A stretch of DNA of 34,249 nt. Source: an uncultured Alphaproteobacteria bacterium. GTDB taxonomy: Bacteria; Pseudomonadota; Alphaproteobacteria; RF32; CAG-239. Below the pieces are notes generated by a model. It worked only from the letters and a program-made list of their open reading frames with translations, was not told the origin of the DNA and made no database searches. Shown here piece after piece: positions 8,252 to 17,266 of the stretch. The position numbers and the translations under genes are program-made. How positions within the stretch are numbered: position 1 is the stretch's first letter; every line of letters begins with the position of its first letter. The stretch spans positions 1 through 34,249 of the forward strand of contig CALXTF010000013.1 in NCBI GenBank assembly GCA_944391335.1, read 5' to 3'.

Positions 8252-9460
8252 TTAGTCGTTTATTAATTTAAGCGGTTGTTGAGGTTGCGTTTTAGGTTTA
8301 GGCTTTTTAGAAGCGTCTATTCCCATTTTTTTATCAATATAGCTGCCAAGATCTTGACCAAATGTTTGTTTAATATAAGAAGTCATTTCTGTCGGTTGAG
8401 GATGAAATGTTTCCGCAGCTGCTTGGGCTTGCAGAATTTCTTCTATTTGAAGTTTCTTTTCTAAAAAATCACGTTTTTGCGCGGATTCTTCTATTCCATA
8501 CACGGAAGCTATATTAAACCAAATATAAGCTTGGTATTCATTTTTTTGATAAGCCGTACCTTTGGCCAAAATATTTCCAAGTTCATTCATGGATTTGACA
8601 TGTCCCTGAAGAGCTGCTTGTTTTAAAAATTTAACCGCGTTGCCGTAATTACGAGGCGTGCCTTCCGCGTTTATGTATCGTTGCGCCAATTCATATTGAG
8701 CCTCGTCATAAGATACTGCGGCTTGATTAAATAATTCAAAAGCTTTATGAAAATCTTTGGAAACAACGTAACCACGGTAATATGCGTATCCCATCATATA
8801 GGTTGCTGTAATATTACCTGTTTGAGCGGCTTGCTTAAGTAAGTCGACAATTTTTTTATCAGAAGCGTTGGGTACGGATGTTAAATAAATAAAAGCTAAA
8901 TTAATAGCAGCTTCACCATTACCTAATTGAGCCGATTTATCAAACATTTCTATTGCTTTAACAATATTTTTTTGTGTGCCGATGCCGCTGTAATAGAGAC
9001 TTCCGAGATTGTTAATGGCAATATTATCTCCTTGTGACGCGGCCATGGAGTAATAACTAAATGCTTTTTCTTCGTCTTGTTTAACACCGTTTTCACCATA
9101 AAGATACATATATCCTAAGGTTAAGCAGGCGTCGATATTTCCTTCATCAGCCATACGCGTTACGCGTTCAAGAAAATTTTCTTGAGTTTCTTCTTTTTGT
9201 TTGGAAAATTCTTCCGCTTTTTCTTTATCTTTTAAAAATGAAAAATTAAAAAAAGAAAACATACCTTCATCTTCATCGGTATTATTTTCTTTAGTTGTCT
9301 GAGAACTCTTAGTTTTAGAAAGAGAATTTTCTTTTTTTTGCACTTCTTCTTTTTGCGCTTCTTCGCCAAACAAGTCTATCATAGATATTTCTTTATCGGC
9401 TGCGTTTGCGACAAAAGAAAGTAGGGAGCATGAAGCAAGCAATATCAATATTTTCGGCAT
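8252..9460 (-). CDS. Exported Sel1-like repeat protein
   Basis: A 402-residue protein. The first 20 residues (MPKILILLASCSLLSFVANA) form a Sec signal peptide with an ANA cleavage site. A charged, low-complexity linker (~25-105) follows, then about six Sel1-type alpha/alpha repeats (~110-330), each with the pattern LGxxYxxG...KAxxxxxxAAxxG. The tail is Pro/Lys/Gln-rich. Sel1 repeats are protein-protein docking scaffolds; exported ones occur in envelope and virulence functions, but nothing here specifies the partner. LASC at residues 8-11 resembles a lipobox but is too near the N-terminus. GGAA precedes the ATG. It lies 59 bases downstream of the HExxH gene, with a possible promoter of its own. 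Confidence 0.85.
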   Translation of the reverse strand: MPKILILLASCSLLSFVANAADKEISMIDLFGEEAQKEEVQKKENSLSKTKSSQTTKENNTDEDEGMFSFFNFSFLKDKEKAEEFSKQKEETQENFLERVTRMADEGNIDACLTLGYMYLYGENGVKQDEEKAFSYYSMAASQGDNIAINNLGSLYYSGIGTQKNIVKAIEMFDKSAQLGNGEAAINLAFIYLTSVPNASDKKIVDLLKQAAQTGNITATYMMGYAYYRGYVVSKDFHKAFELFNQAAVSYDEAQYELAQRYINAEGTPRNYGNAVKFLKQAALQGHVKSMNELGNILAKGTAYQKNEYQAYIWFNIASVYGIEESAQKRDFLEKKLQIEEILQAQAAAETFHPQPTEMTSYIKQTFGQDLGSYIDKKMGIDASKKPKPKTQPQQPLKLIND

Positions 9461-9495
9461 TTTTATAATTCCGCTGTTTCAAACAAGTTTATTTT

Positions 9496-9523
9496 ATCAT
9501 ATACGAAAAAATTTTTTATTCAA
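9496..9523 (-). promoter_or_regulatory. Possible promoter for the Sel1-repeat gene
   Basis: On the minus strand, TTGAAT (9523-9518) overlaps the stop codon of the upstream gene, followed by a 16-base spacer and TATGAT (9501-9496). The start would be near 9489, about 29 bases before the ATG. It rests on sequence match only. Confidence 0.4.
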
Positions 9524-10884
9524 TAACTGTTTTGCTTTTTTGATTGCATCATCTGTGAGGGGATGTTGTTATTTTGCAAATTTTGGTTAGATTGCTTAGA
9601 AAAGACTTTATCTGGGTTTTTGCGTCCGGTAAGCAATTCTATAAGATGACGATTTTTTTGTTTATCCGTACGACCGCGTATGTTGTCACTTATATAGTCG
9701 CGTGTCTCAGGTGAGAGATTATTTCCCCATTTTATAAAATCATCAATAGCTTGTTGTACCGCTTGTGTTAGGCCCATTTGTTCTTCCGGTAGATAGCGGC
9801 TTAGGTTTAGAGGCGATTTGACACCATTTTTCCGGCTGTAGTTGTTGTTGTTAATATTGTCAAATATCATATTTATTCTTTTTTGCAGTTCTTTTTCATT
9901 ACCGATAATAAGGCTGGCAGCATCCGTGTTAAAACTCCCCTTACTAGCTATTTGAAGAATTTGTTCCGTATAGGGTTCTTGATACTTTTTCTGCCACATA
10001 TTAATGGTGCCTTGAACCATCAATTTTCGCCCTTCTTTGCTATCGGGATCCAAACCTTGGGCTAATGCTTCTTTATAAAAAGTGTAATCTTTTTGATAAT
10101 CATTATCAAATACTTGTAAAGCTTCGTCTTTAGATTTTCCTTCCTTTAAGGCTTTTTTATAGTCGGTGATGTAGCTGTTTAGCTCGGCAATTTTTGCACT
10201 ACACTCATCATATTGATTTAAAATACCATATTGTTCGGGTGAAAGTCCCGGCGCGTAAATTCCAAGTTTGTCATTGGTGCGGTGTTGTTCTTCGTGGATT
10301 CTTGTGTCTTTAAGGTTTTTATTATGGTTTGATATCGCATTCCATGCCATTTGTATTTGACTATCTTCATATTCGTCGCTGTAATATTCTTCGAATTCGT
10401 TAAAAGTGATGTCAAACTCGTGTAGAGTGATATTTTTCTCTGAATGCGAGTAGGAACCAAGAGCGCGTATTTCTCCGGGATCTGTAATCGTTATAATTTG
10501 ATCCGGTCCAGCTTCTTTAAAATCTTGTGCTTCTTCTTGACGCCATTGCCTTGATAATTTTTTGGGGCGGGTTTCATCTAGATTATAATTATATTCATCA
10601 CCATTAAAATTAAGTGTATATTTTTGGTTTTTACTGTCATATGTAACGGGATAAAAATCTACTCTTGCATCATATGTTGTAGAGTTTTCGTAAATGATAC
10701 GGTTGGGAGATTGTGTTTGTTCGACCAATGTTTTGTTTGTGTCGTTATCTTGAATTTTTTGCTCGCCTGCCATCGAAGGAAGAGCGGAAGTTGCACGCAC
10801 AGTTTCAGATAACGCCGCTTTGAGATTCGTCTGCGCTTTTTCTTTAATCCGATTTATTCGTTCTTTTATATTGTTTGACGGCAT
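9520..10884 (-). CDS. Unrecognised protein with HExxH motif (possible metalloprotease)
   Basis: A 454-residue protein that I cannot assign to a family. It has no signal peptide or membrane segment. Residues ~1-60 are polar and predicted mostly helical or disordered; residues ~70-170 hold short beta-like segments (a YTLNFNGDEYNY stretch and ITITDPGEI). The centre contains RIHEEQHRTN with HEEQH at 197-201, which fits the HExxH zinc-peptidase motif. Acidic residues E227 and E234 in YDECSAKIAEL could supply the third ligand as in gluzincins. The C-terminal third is helical and ends in an Asn/Gln-rich tail. AGAGGA precedes the ATG. It lies upstream of an exported Sel1-repeat protein on the same strand. 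A secreted or effector role is conceivable but unproven; the peptidase idea rests on one motif. Confidence 0.7.
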   Translation of the reverse strand: MPSNNIKERINRIKEKAQTNLKAALSETVRATSALPSMAGEQKIQDNDTNKTLVEQTQSPNRIIYENSTTYDARVDFYPVTYDSKNQKYTLNFNGDEYNYNLDETRPKKLSRQWRQEEAQDFKEAGPDQIITITDPGEIRALGSYSHSEKNITLHEFDITFNEFEEYYSDEYEDSQIQMAWNAISNHNKNLKDTRIHEEQHRTNDKLGIYAPGLSPEQYGILNQYDECSAKIAELNSYITDYKKALKEGKSKDEALQVFDNDYQKDYTFYKEALAQGLDPDSKEGRKLMVQGTINMWQKKYQEPYTEQILQIASKGSFNTDAASLIIGNEKELQKRINMIFDNINNNNYSRKNGVKSPLNLSRYLPEEQMGLTQAVQQAIDDFIKWGNNLSPETRDYISDNIRGRTDKQKNRHLIELLTGRKNPDKVFSKQSNQNLQNNNIPSQMMQSKKQNSY

Positions 10885-10912
10885 ATTATCCTCTATGAAA
10901 CTGATTTATCTA

Positions 10913-10940
10913 ATTATAATTTATCATAATTTTTTGTTAG
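10913..10940 (-). promoter_or_regulatory. Possible promoter for the HExxH gene
   Basis: On the minus strand a perfect -10 TATAAT (10918-10913) is preceded, 16 bases upstream, by CTAACA (10940-10935), which matches four of the six -35 consensus bases. The gap is AT-rich, so the -10 alone could be chance. Confidence 0.4.
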
Positions 10941-11017
10941 GATAAAGTGAAATTTTTGTTTCATTTTTTGTGGTTTTGGATATAAAACGCATATGTGTTT
11001 GAAAGGAATAATTCATA

Positions 11018-12835
11018 ATGTCGGTTTTTGATCCGCCAATTTATACGATTAAAGGTGCAAAAATTCGTTTTGGCAGTAAACAACTGTTTGAAAATGTGGA
11101 GTTTTATATTAATCGCGGAGATAAAATTTCTCTTGTCGGCCGCAACGGATCAGGTAAATCAACTTTGTTGAAAATTATCGCCGGACTTATTGAGGCAGAT
11201 GAAGGAGAAATTTTTATTCAACCTGGAATTAAAATTGGTTATATGCCGCAGGAAACGGATTTATCTTCGTTTCATACTTTGCAAGAAGTGGTGTCTTCCG
11301 GACTGCCGGCCGATGGTGGAGAAGACTATAAAGTGCAAATGTGGATAAGAGAATTGGAAATTGATGCTAAAGCCGATCCTAATACAGCTTCCGGCGGAGA
11401 ACGTCGAAAAGCGACATTGGCGCGCGCGTTAATTAATGAACCGGATATTTTGCTTTTGGATGAACCGACAAATCATTTAGATATGCCGACAATTGAAAAA
11501 TTGGAAAAAATTATCGGCGGTTATCAAGGAGCGGTCGTTGTTATCAGTCATGATCGATGCTTTTTGTCAAATATATCGCGTACGACTTTTTGGCTTGATC
11601 GCGGCGTCTTGCACCGGAATAATAAGGGTTTTGGATTTTTTGAGGAATGGCAGGATCAAATCATTGAACAGGAAATTATCGCCCAAAAATACCTTAATAA
11701 AAAAATTGCAGAAGAAACACAATGGCTGCATAAAGGCGTTACAGCCCGTAGAAAACGTAATATGGGACGTTTGCGACGTTTAATCGCACTGCGTCAGGAA
11801 CGACGGGAACAAGTCAAACAGACCGGTTCCGTCAATATGGAAATTGAAAATACCGTCTGGCGGTCCAAATTGGTTATTGAAGCAAAACATTTGTGCAAAT
11901 CTTTTCAAACAAAATCTATTGTTAATGATTTTTCCATAAAAGTCATTCGCGGCAATAAAATAGGTATCGTCGGTCCGAATGGCGCCGGAAAAACAACATT
12001 AATAAAATTGTTGACAAAGAAAATAGAGCCTGATTCCGGTTTTGTTCGAATCGGTAAAAATCTTGAAGAGGCGTATTTCGATCAGAATAGAGTGTCTCTT
12101 GATCCGAATAAAACTTTATGGAAAACATTGTGTGATGAAGGTGATCATATATGGGTTCATGGCGCTTATAGACATGTCGTGGCTTATTTGAAAGATTTTT
12201 TGTTTACGCCGGAACAAGCAAAATCTCCGGTTTCCGCTCTTTCCGGCGGAGAAAAAAACCGTTTAATGTTGGCAAAAGTTTTAGCACTGCCTTCGAATTT
12301 TTTGGTTCTTGATGAACCTACAAATGATCTGGATATGGATACTCTTGATCTTTTGCAGGAAATGATTAGCGATTATGACGGTACAGTATTAATAGTAAGT
12401 CATGATCGTGATTTTTTGGATAAAATCGTAACTTCCATTATTTATATGTCTGGTAACGGTAAAGCTGAAGAATATGTCGGCAGTTATAGCGATTTCTTAC
12501 TCAAACAAACGGAAGAAAAAATAAATGCCAAAAATAATACGGCGGAAATAAAAAATAAAACATCTCTAAAAGATGAAAAAAAATCATCTTCCCGCAGAAT
12601 TTTAAGTTATAACGAACAAAGATTGCTTACCGTTTTACCCGAACAAATATCACAAACAGAAAAAGAAATCGAAAAAATAAAAAAACAACTAGATAATTCT
12701 AATCTTTATCAGCAAGATCCCGCTTATTTTGTGCAATTAACTAAAAAACTCGAAGAATTGGAAGCTAAAAAAGAAGATGATGAAAATCACTGGTTGGAAA
12801 TATCTCTTAAAGCAGAAAAAAATTCTCTTCATTAA
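11018..12835 (+). CDS. uup: ABC-F ATPase, Uup type
   Basis: A 605-residue soluble protein with two ABC ATPase domains and no membrane segments. The first Walker A is GRNGSGKS (41-48), its signature ASGGERRK and Walker B LLLDEPTNHLD. The second has GPNGAGKT, LSGGEKNR and LVLDEPTNDLD. The last ~75 residues match the Uup C-terminal coiled-coil domain (RRILSYNEQRLL ... EKEIEKIKKQL ... HWLEI). ABC-F proteins act on ribosomes; Uup has also been linked to DNA repair and transposon excision in E. coli. The ATG is preceded by AAAGGA. A weak TATAAA (10981-10986) may be its -10. No terminator is visible after it, so some read-through into rpoBC is possible. Having uup immediately upstream of rpoB is unusual. 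Confidence 0.93.
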   Translation: MSVFDPPIYTIKGAKIRFGSKQLFENVEFYINRGDKISLVGRNGSGKSTLLKIIAGLIEADEGEIFIQPGIKIGYMPQETDLSSFHTLQEVVSSGLPADGGEDYKVQMWIRELEIDAKADPNTASGGERRKATLARALINEPDILLLDEPTNHLDMPTIEKLEKIIGGYQGAVVVISHDRCFLSNISRTTFWLDRGVLHRNNKGFGFFEEWQDQIIEQEIIAQKYLNKKIAEETQWLHKGVTARRKRNMGRLRRLIALRQERREQVKQTGSVNMEIENTVWRSKLVIEAKHLCKSFQTKSIVNDFSIKVIRGNKIGIVGPNGAGKTTLIKLLTKKIEPDSGFVRIGKNLEEAYFDQNRVSLDPNKTLWKTLCDEGDHIWVHGAYRHVVAYLKDFLFTPEQAKSPVSALSGGEKNRLMLAKVLALPSNFLVLDEPTNDLDMDTLDLLQEMISDYDGTVLIVSHDRDFLDKIVTSIIYMSGNGKAEEYVGSYSDFLLKQTEEKINAKNNTAEIKNKTSLKDEKKSSSRRILSYNEQRLLTVLPEQISQTEKEIEKIKKQLDNSNLYQQDPAYFVQLTKKLEELEAKKEDDENHWLEISLKAEKNSLH

Positions 12836-12870
12836 ATTTTGTTTGATCTATAAAAAAATAATTTTTTTAC

Positions 12871-12899
12871 TTGCCAGAAATATAAATGTGAGTCATTAT
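12871..12899 (+). promoter_or_regulatory. Promoter for rpoBC
   Basis: TTGCCA (12871-12876), a 17-base spacer and CATTAT (12894-12899). Transcription would begin near 12906, giving a leader of about 180 bases before the rpoB ATG. Everything between uup and this box is AT-rich with no gene. Confidence 0.55.
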
Positions 12900-12905
12900 C
12901 CCGCT

Positions 12906-13086
12906 TGAATTTAGTTGCGAATCGCAACAATTGCATGCAATTATTTTATCTTTCTCATCAAGAGGAGCTTGTCTCCGCGGGTTTGATGAGGTATTTCGTT
13001 TTTTTAATCAATTAACCTTCTGCGGTCGGGGTTCAACAAGTTTGATAGCATTGTCGCAGAATTTAACCATAAAGGAATCAGGTAAG
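12906..13086 (+). promoter_or_regulatory. Structured 5' leader of rpoB
   Basis: The leader holds four perfect inverted repeats in order. TTGCGAATCGCAA is at 12915-12927 and TTGCATGCAA at 12931-12940. CTCATCAA (12954-12961) pairs with TTGATGAG (12983-12990), enclosing a smaller GGAG/CTCC hairpin (12964-12967 with 12973-12976). TTCTGCG (13018-13024) pairs with CGCAGAA (13055-13061), ending 10 bases before the AAAGGA ribosome-binding site. This is much more structure than surrounding gaps show. It could control rpoBC expression by attenuation or protein binding. I do not recognise a known leader class. Confidence 0.5.
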
Positions 13087-16000
13087 ATGAAGGAATCTTA
13101 TACGAGCAAACGACGTGTAAGAAAGAATTTCGGCAAAATCGACTCCGTGTCTGAAATGCCGAGTCTAATTGAAGTGCAAACCGGATCATATCGTGACTTT
13201 ATCGAAAATAAAAATTGTGAATTCGGTTTGGAAGAAGTTTTTAAATCTATTTTCCCTATTAAAGATTTTTCCGGTACCGGCGAACTCGATTTCGTAAAAT
13301 ATGAACTCGAAGAACCAAAATATGACGTTGATGAATGTATTAAACGTGATATGACTTACGCCGCACCGATAAAAGCTACTTTGCGTCTCGTGGTTTGGGA
13401 CGTCGATGAAGCAACCGGAGCTAAATCTATCCATGATATTAAAGAACAAGATGTTTATATGGGAGATATTCCGTTAATGACAGATAAAGGTACCTTTATC
13501 GTTAATGGAACAGAACGTGTGGTCGTATCGCAAATGCACCGCTCTCCCGGTGTTTTCTTTGATAATGATAAAGGAAAAACAATTGCTTCCGGTAAATATT
13601 TGTTTGCCGCCAGAGTGATACCATATCGCGGTTCATGGCTCGATTTTGAATTTGACGCCAAAGATTTAGTCTATGCTCGTATTGACCGCCGTCGTAAATT
13701 ACCGGTTACTTCTATCCTTTATTCCCTTTATTCCAAGGAAACAGAAGAAAAAATAAAAGAATTGGCTAAAGAAGGTAAAAAATTAGATCGTTTTGAAATT
13801 AAAGGAATGGATAAAGAAGAAATCCTCTCTTACTTTTATGACGTCGATACATATATCGGTGATAAAAAAGGTTGGAAAGCTAAATTCCTTCCGGAACGTT
13901 TTCGAGGCGTTAAACTCAGTTTCGATTTAATCGACGCTAAAACCGGTAAAATCGTTTTTGAAGCCGGTAAAAAAATTCCCGCCCGTACAGCCCAAAAACT
14001 CGTCGATGAGGGATTGGAATTTTATCGCGTTGATGAAAATAGTTTATTAGGCAAATTCTTGGCAACAGCCCTTGTCGAAAATAAAACAGGAGAAATACTC
14101 GCAGAAGCCGGTGCCGAAATTAATCAAGATCTCTTAAATAAAATTAAAGAAACAAAACTGAATGAGTTAAAAGTTCTTTATATTGATAATATTAATGTCG
14201 GCCCTTATATTCGCAATACTCTGGAAGCCGATAAAAATCACAACCGAGAAGAAGCACTGTTTGATATTTATCGCGTTATGCGCCCAGGCGAACCACCTAC
14301 ATATGAAACAGCCGATGCCTTATTTAAAGCTTTGTTCTTTGATAACGAACGTTATGATTTATCATCCGTCGGTCGTGTTAAAATGAACACCGCTTTGGAT
14401 ATCCCTTTTGAAGAAGCACCCGATACATATCGCACTTTGCGTAAAGATGATATTTTACGCATTGTAAAACGTTTGGTCGAATTACGCGACGGTCATGGCG
14501 AAGTCGATGATATCGATCACTTGGGAAATCGTCGTGTCCGTTCCGTCGGTGAATTGATGGAAAATCAATATCGGATGGGCTTGCTTAGAATGGAAAGAGC
14601 TATTCGTGAAAGAATGAGTTCTGAAGTTCTAAATAACGTTAAACCTCAAGATTTAGTTAATGCTAAACCTATTGCTTCCGTTATCAGAGAATTTTTCGGT
14701 TCATCACAATTGTCCCAATTTATGGATCAAAATAACCCTTTGTCCGAAATTACTCATAAACGTCGTTTATCTGCGTTGGGACCAGGTGGTTTAAGTCGTG
14801 ATAGAGCCGGTTTTGAAGTTCGTGACGTTCACCCGACACATTATGGTCGTATCTGCCCGATTGAAACACCTGAAGGTCCAAATATCGGTTTGATTAACTC
14901 TTTGTCTACCTATGCCCGCATTAACAAATACGGTTTTATTGAATGTCCATATCGCAAAATCGTTGATGGTCGTGTTACTGATGAAGTCGTTTATTTGTCC
15001 GCAGATCAAGAAGGTAAGTACATTATTGCGGAAGCTAATGCGGAAGTTCGTGAAGATGGTACTTTCGTTAAAGATACTATCGCTTGCCGAAAAGCCGGTG
15101 AATTTGAGCTTCATGCTCCTGAAGAAATCAATTTTATTGACGTTTCTCCAAAGCAATTGGTATCTGTCGCAACAGCTCTTATTCCATTCCTAGAAAACGA
15201 TGATGCTAACCGTGCTTTGATGGGAGCAAATATGCAGCGTCAAGGCGTTCCGCTGCTTCGTTCCGAGGCTCCTCTAGTTGGTACCGGTATGGAAGCAACC
15301 GTAGCAAAAGATTCCGGCGCAACAGTCGTTTGTAAATATGACGGAGTGGTCGATGCCGTTGATGCAAATCGTATCGTGGTACGGTCAATGAATAAAAATT
15401 CGGCTGATGTCGGTGTCGAAATTTATAAATTGCAAAAATTCCGTCGTTCAAACCAAAATACCTGTATTAACCAAATTCCACTTGTTAAAGTCGGCGATGT
15501 GGTTAAAGCCGGAGATATTATGGCTGATGGTCCATGTACCGATATGGGCGAATTGGCTTTAGGTAAAAATATGCTCGTGGCCTTTATGCCATGGAACGGT
15601 TTGAACTATGAAGACGCTATCTTGTTGTCTGAACGTGTATCGCGTGATGATGTGCTGACTTCTTTACATATTGAAGAATTTGAAGTCATGGCGCGTGATA
15701 CTAAACTCGGTCAGGAAGAAATTACCCGTGATATTCCAAATGTCGGTGAAGAAGCTTTGCGTAACTTGGATGAGGCCGGTATCGTTTATATCGGCGCAGA
15801 AGTTAAAGCCGGTGATATTTTGGTCGGTAAAGTCACACCTAAAGGTGAATCTCCGGTTACTCCGGAAGAAAAATTGCTGCGTGCTATTTTTGGTGAAAAA
15901 GCTTCCGATGTTCGCGATACTTCTTTGCGCGTACAACCCGGTATTGAAGGTATTGTTGTCGATGTACACGTCTTCTCACGCCGCGGCGTCGAAAAAGATG

Positions 16001-17250
16001 AACGCGCCTTGGCTATCGAACAACAAGAAATTTCTCAACTCGCTAAAGACCGTGATGATGAAATAGCTATTATTCGAAAAGTGTTCGATGCACGCTTGAA
16101 AGAAATGTTAATTGGACAAATCGTCGTCGACGCTCCTAAAGGAATAGCAAAAAAATCCGTTCTTACAGAAGATATGTTGGCAGAAATTCCTTCTTCACAA
16201 TGGCGTAAAATCGTCGTTCAAGATGAAGAAACTATGGCAAAAATAGAAGAATTGGTTCTTTCCTATGAACTTCGCGAAAAAGGCGTTAAAGAACATTTTG
16301 ATAATAAAGTTGAAAAAGTTCAACGCGGCGATGATTTGTTGCCAGGTGTTCTAAAAACAGTTAAAGTCTTTATTGCTACCAAACGTAAAATGCAAACCGG
16401 TGATAAAATGGCTGGTCGTCACGGAAACAAAGGTACTGTTTCCCGAGTATTGCCTTTGGAAGATATGCCTTATACCGAAGACGGTACACCTGTCGATATC
16501 GTGTTAAATCCACTCGGCGTGCCTTCGCGTATGAATGTCGGACAAATTTTGGAAACACACCTCGGTTGGGCGGCTAAAGAACTTGGTAAACAACTTAATG
16601 AAATGTGCGAACAATATAAACGCGGTGAAAAGACGGTGGAAGAGCTTAATAATAAACTCAAAGAAATCTACGGTGAAAAACAGTATATTCGCGAAATCGC
16701 CGATTTGACTACTGCTGAAAAAGTAGAAATGATTTCTAATGTCAAAAACGGTATTCCGGTTGCTACGCCAGTATTCGACGGTGCTCATGAAGAAGATATT
16801 AATCATATGCTAGAAATGGCCGGTTTGCCGACATCAGGTCAAATCGATCTCTATGATGGCCGTACCGGCGAAAAATTTGACCGCAAAGTTACAGTCGGTG
16901 TCATCTATATGATTAAATTACACCACATCGTTGATGAAAAAATGCACGCCCGTTCGGTTGGACCATACAGTTTGGTTACTCAACAACCTTTGGGTGGTAA
17001 AGCTCAATTCGGTGGACAACGTTTCGGTGAAATGGAAGTTTGGGCTTTGCAAGCATATGGTGCAGCCTATACCTTGCAAGAAATGCTTACGGTTAAATCT
17101 GATGATGTTAGCGGACGTACAAAGGTTTATGAAGCTATCGTTCGTGGCGAAGAAGGTTTTGAAGCCGGTGTTCCCGAATCATTCAACGTTTTGGTTAAAG
17201 AAATCAAGTCGTTGTGCTTAAATTTAGAATTGCAGAACGAAGCCGTTTAG
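13087..17250 (+). CDS. rpoB: RNA polymerase beta subunit
   Basis: Catalytic beta subunit of RNA polymerase, 1387 residues, a normal alphaproteobacterial length. The start is ATG 13087 ([19 protein letters not shown]) with AAAGGA at 13071-13076; the frame is open back to 12931, but that part lies in the leader and has no family resemblance. The rifampicin-binding cluster runs from G538 ([20 protein letters not shown]); the positions matching E. coli D516, H526 and S531 (here D547, H557, S562) are wild type. The motif [13 protein letters not shown] is intact, as is the C-terminal clamp region with [19 protein letters not shown]. rpoC follows 16 bases later. rplJ and rplL, normally just upstream, are not here. 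Confidence 0.98.
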   Translation: MKESYTSKRRVRKNFGKIDSVSEMPSLIEVQTGSYRDFIENKNCEFGLEEVFKSIFPIKDFSGTGELDFVKYELEEPKYDVDECIKRDMTYAAPIKATLRLVVWDVDEATGAKSIHDIKEQDVYMGDIPLMTDKGTFIVNGTERVVVSQMHRSPGVFFDNDKGKTIASGKYLFAARVIPYRGSWLDFEFDAKDLVYARIDRRRKLPVTSILYSLYSKETEEKIKELAKEGKKLDRFEIKGMDKEEILSYFYDVDTYIGDKKGWKAKFLPERFRGVKLSFDLIDAKTGKIVFEAGKKIPARTAQKLVDEGLEFYRVDENSLLGKFLATALVENKTGEILAEAGAEINQDLLNKIKETKLNELKVLYIDNINVGPYIRNTLEADKNHNREEALFDIYRVMRPGEPPTYETADALFKALFFDNERYDLSSVGRVKMNTALDIPFEEAPDTYRTLRKDDILRIVKRLVELRDGHGEVDDIDHLGNRRVRSVGELMENQYRMGLLRMERAIRERMSSEVLNNVKPQDLVNAKPIASVIREFFGSSQLSQFMDQNNPLSEITHKRRLSALGPGGLSRDRAGFEVRDVHPTHYGRICPIETPEGPNIGLINSLSTYARINKYGFIECPYRKIVDGRVTDEVVYLSADQEGKYIIAEANAEVREDGTFVKDTIACRKAGEFELHAPEEINFIDVSPKQLVSVATALIPFLENDDANRALMGANMQRQGVPLLRSEAPLVGTGMEATVAKDSGATVVCKYDGVVDAVDANRIVVRSMNKNSADVGVEIYKLQKFRRSNQNTCINQIPLVKVGDVVKAGDIMADGPCTDMGELALGKNMLVAFMPWNGLNYEDAILLSERVSRDDVLTSLHIEEFEVMARDTKLGQEEITRDIPNVGEEALRNLDEAGIVYIGAEVKAGDILVGKVTPKGESPVTPEEKLLRAIFGEKASDVRDTSLRVQPGIEGIVVDVHVFSRRGVEKDERALAIEQQEISQLAKDRDDEIAIIRKVFDARLKEMLIGQIVVDAPKGIAKKSVLTEDMLAEIPSSQWRKIVVQDEETMAKIEELVLSYELREKGVKEHFDNKVEKVQRGDDLLPGVLKTVKVFIATKRKMQTGDKMAGRHGNKGTVSRVLPLEDMPYTEDGTPVDIVLNPLGVPSRMNVGQILETHLGWAAKELGKQLNEMCEQYKRGEKTVEELNNKLKEIYGEKQYIREIADLTTAEKVEMISNVKNGIPVATPVFDGAHEEDINHMLEMAGLPTSGQIDLYDGRTGEKFDRKVTVGVIYMIKLHHIVDEKMHARSVGPYSLVTQQPLGGKAQFGGQRFGEMEVWALQAYGAAYTLQEMLTVKSDDVSGRTKVYEAIVRGEEGFEAGVPESFNVLVKEIKSLCLNLELQNEAV

Positions 17251-17266
17251 AATTGGAGATAAAAAA

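Noticed and set aside
8252-9460. Sel1 protein as a lipoprotein (LASC at residues 8-11)
   Set aside because: The Cys is too close to the N-terminus for a lipoprotein signal, and a normal cleavage site ANA lies at residues 18-20.
10946-10968. TGAAA/TTTCA hairpin followed by Ts upstream of uup
   Set aside because: A five-base A/T-dominated stem is too weak for a terminator, and no plus-strand gene ends before it.
12931-13086. In-frame upstream extension of rpoB by 52 codons
   Set aside because: It covers the structured leader, has no resemblance to RpoB N-termini, and ATG 13087 has its own ribosome-binding site and the conserved protein start.
14698-14790. Possible rifampicin-resistance changes in rpoB
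   Set aside because: The residues matching E. coli D516, H526 and S531 are wild type; only a conservative Ile-to-Leu difference was seen nearby.
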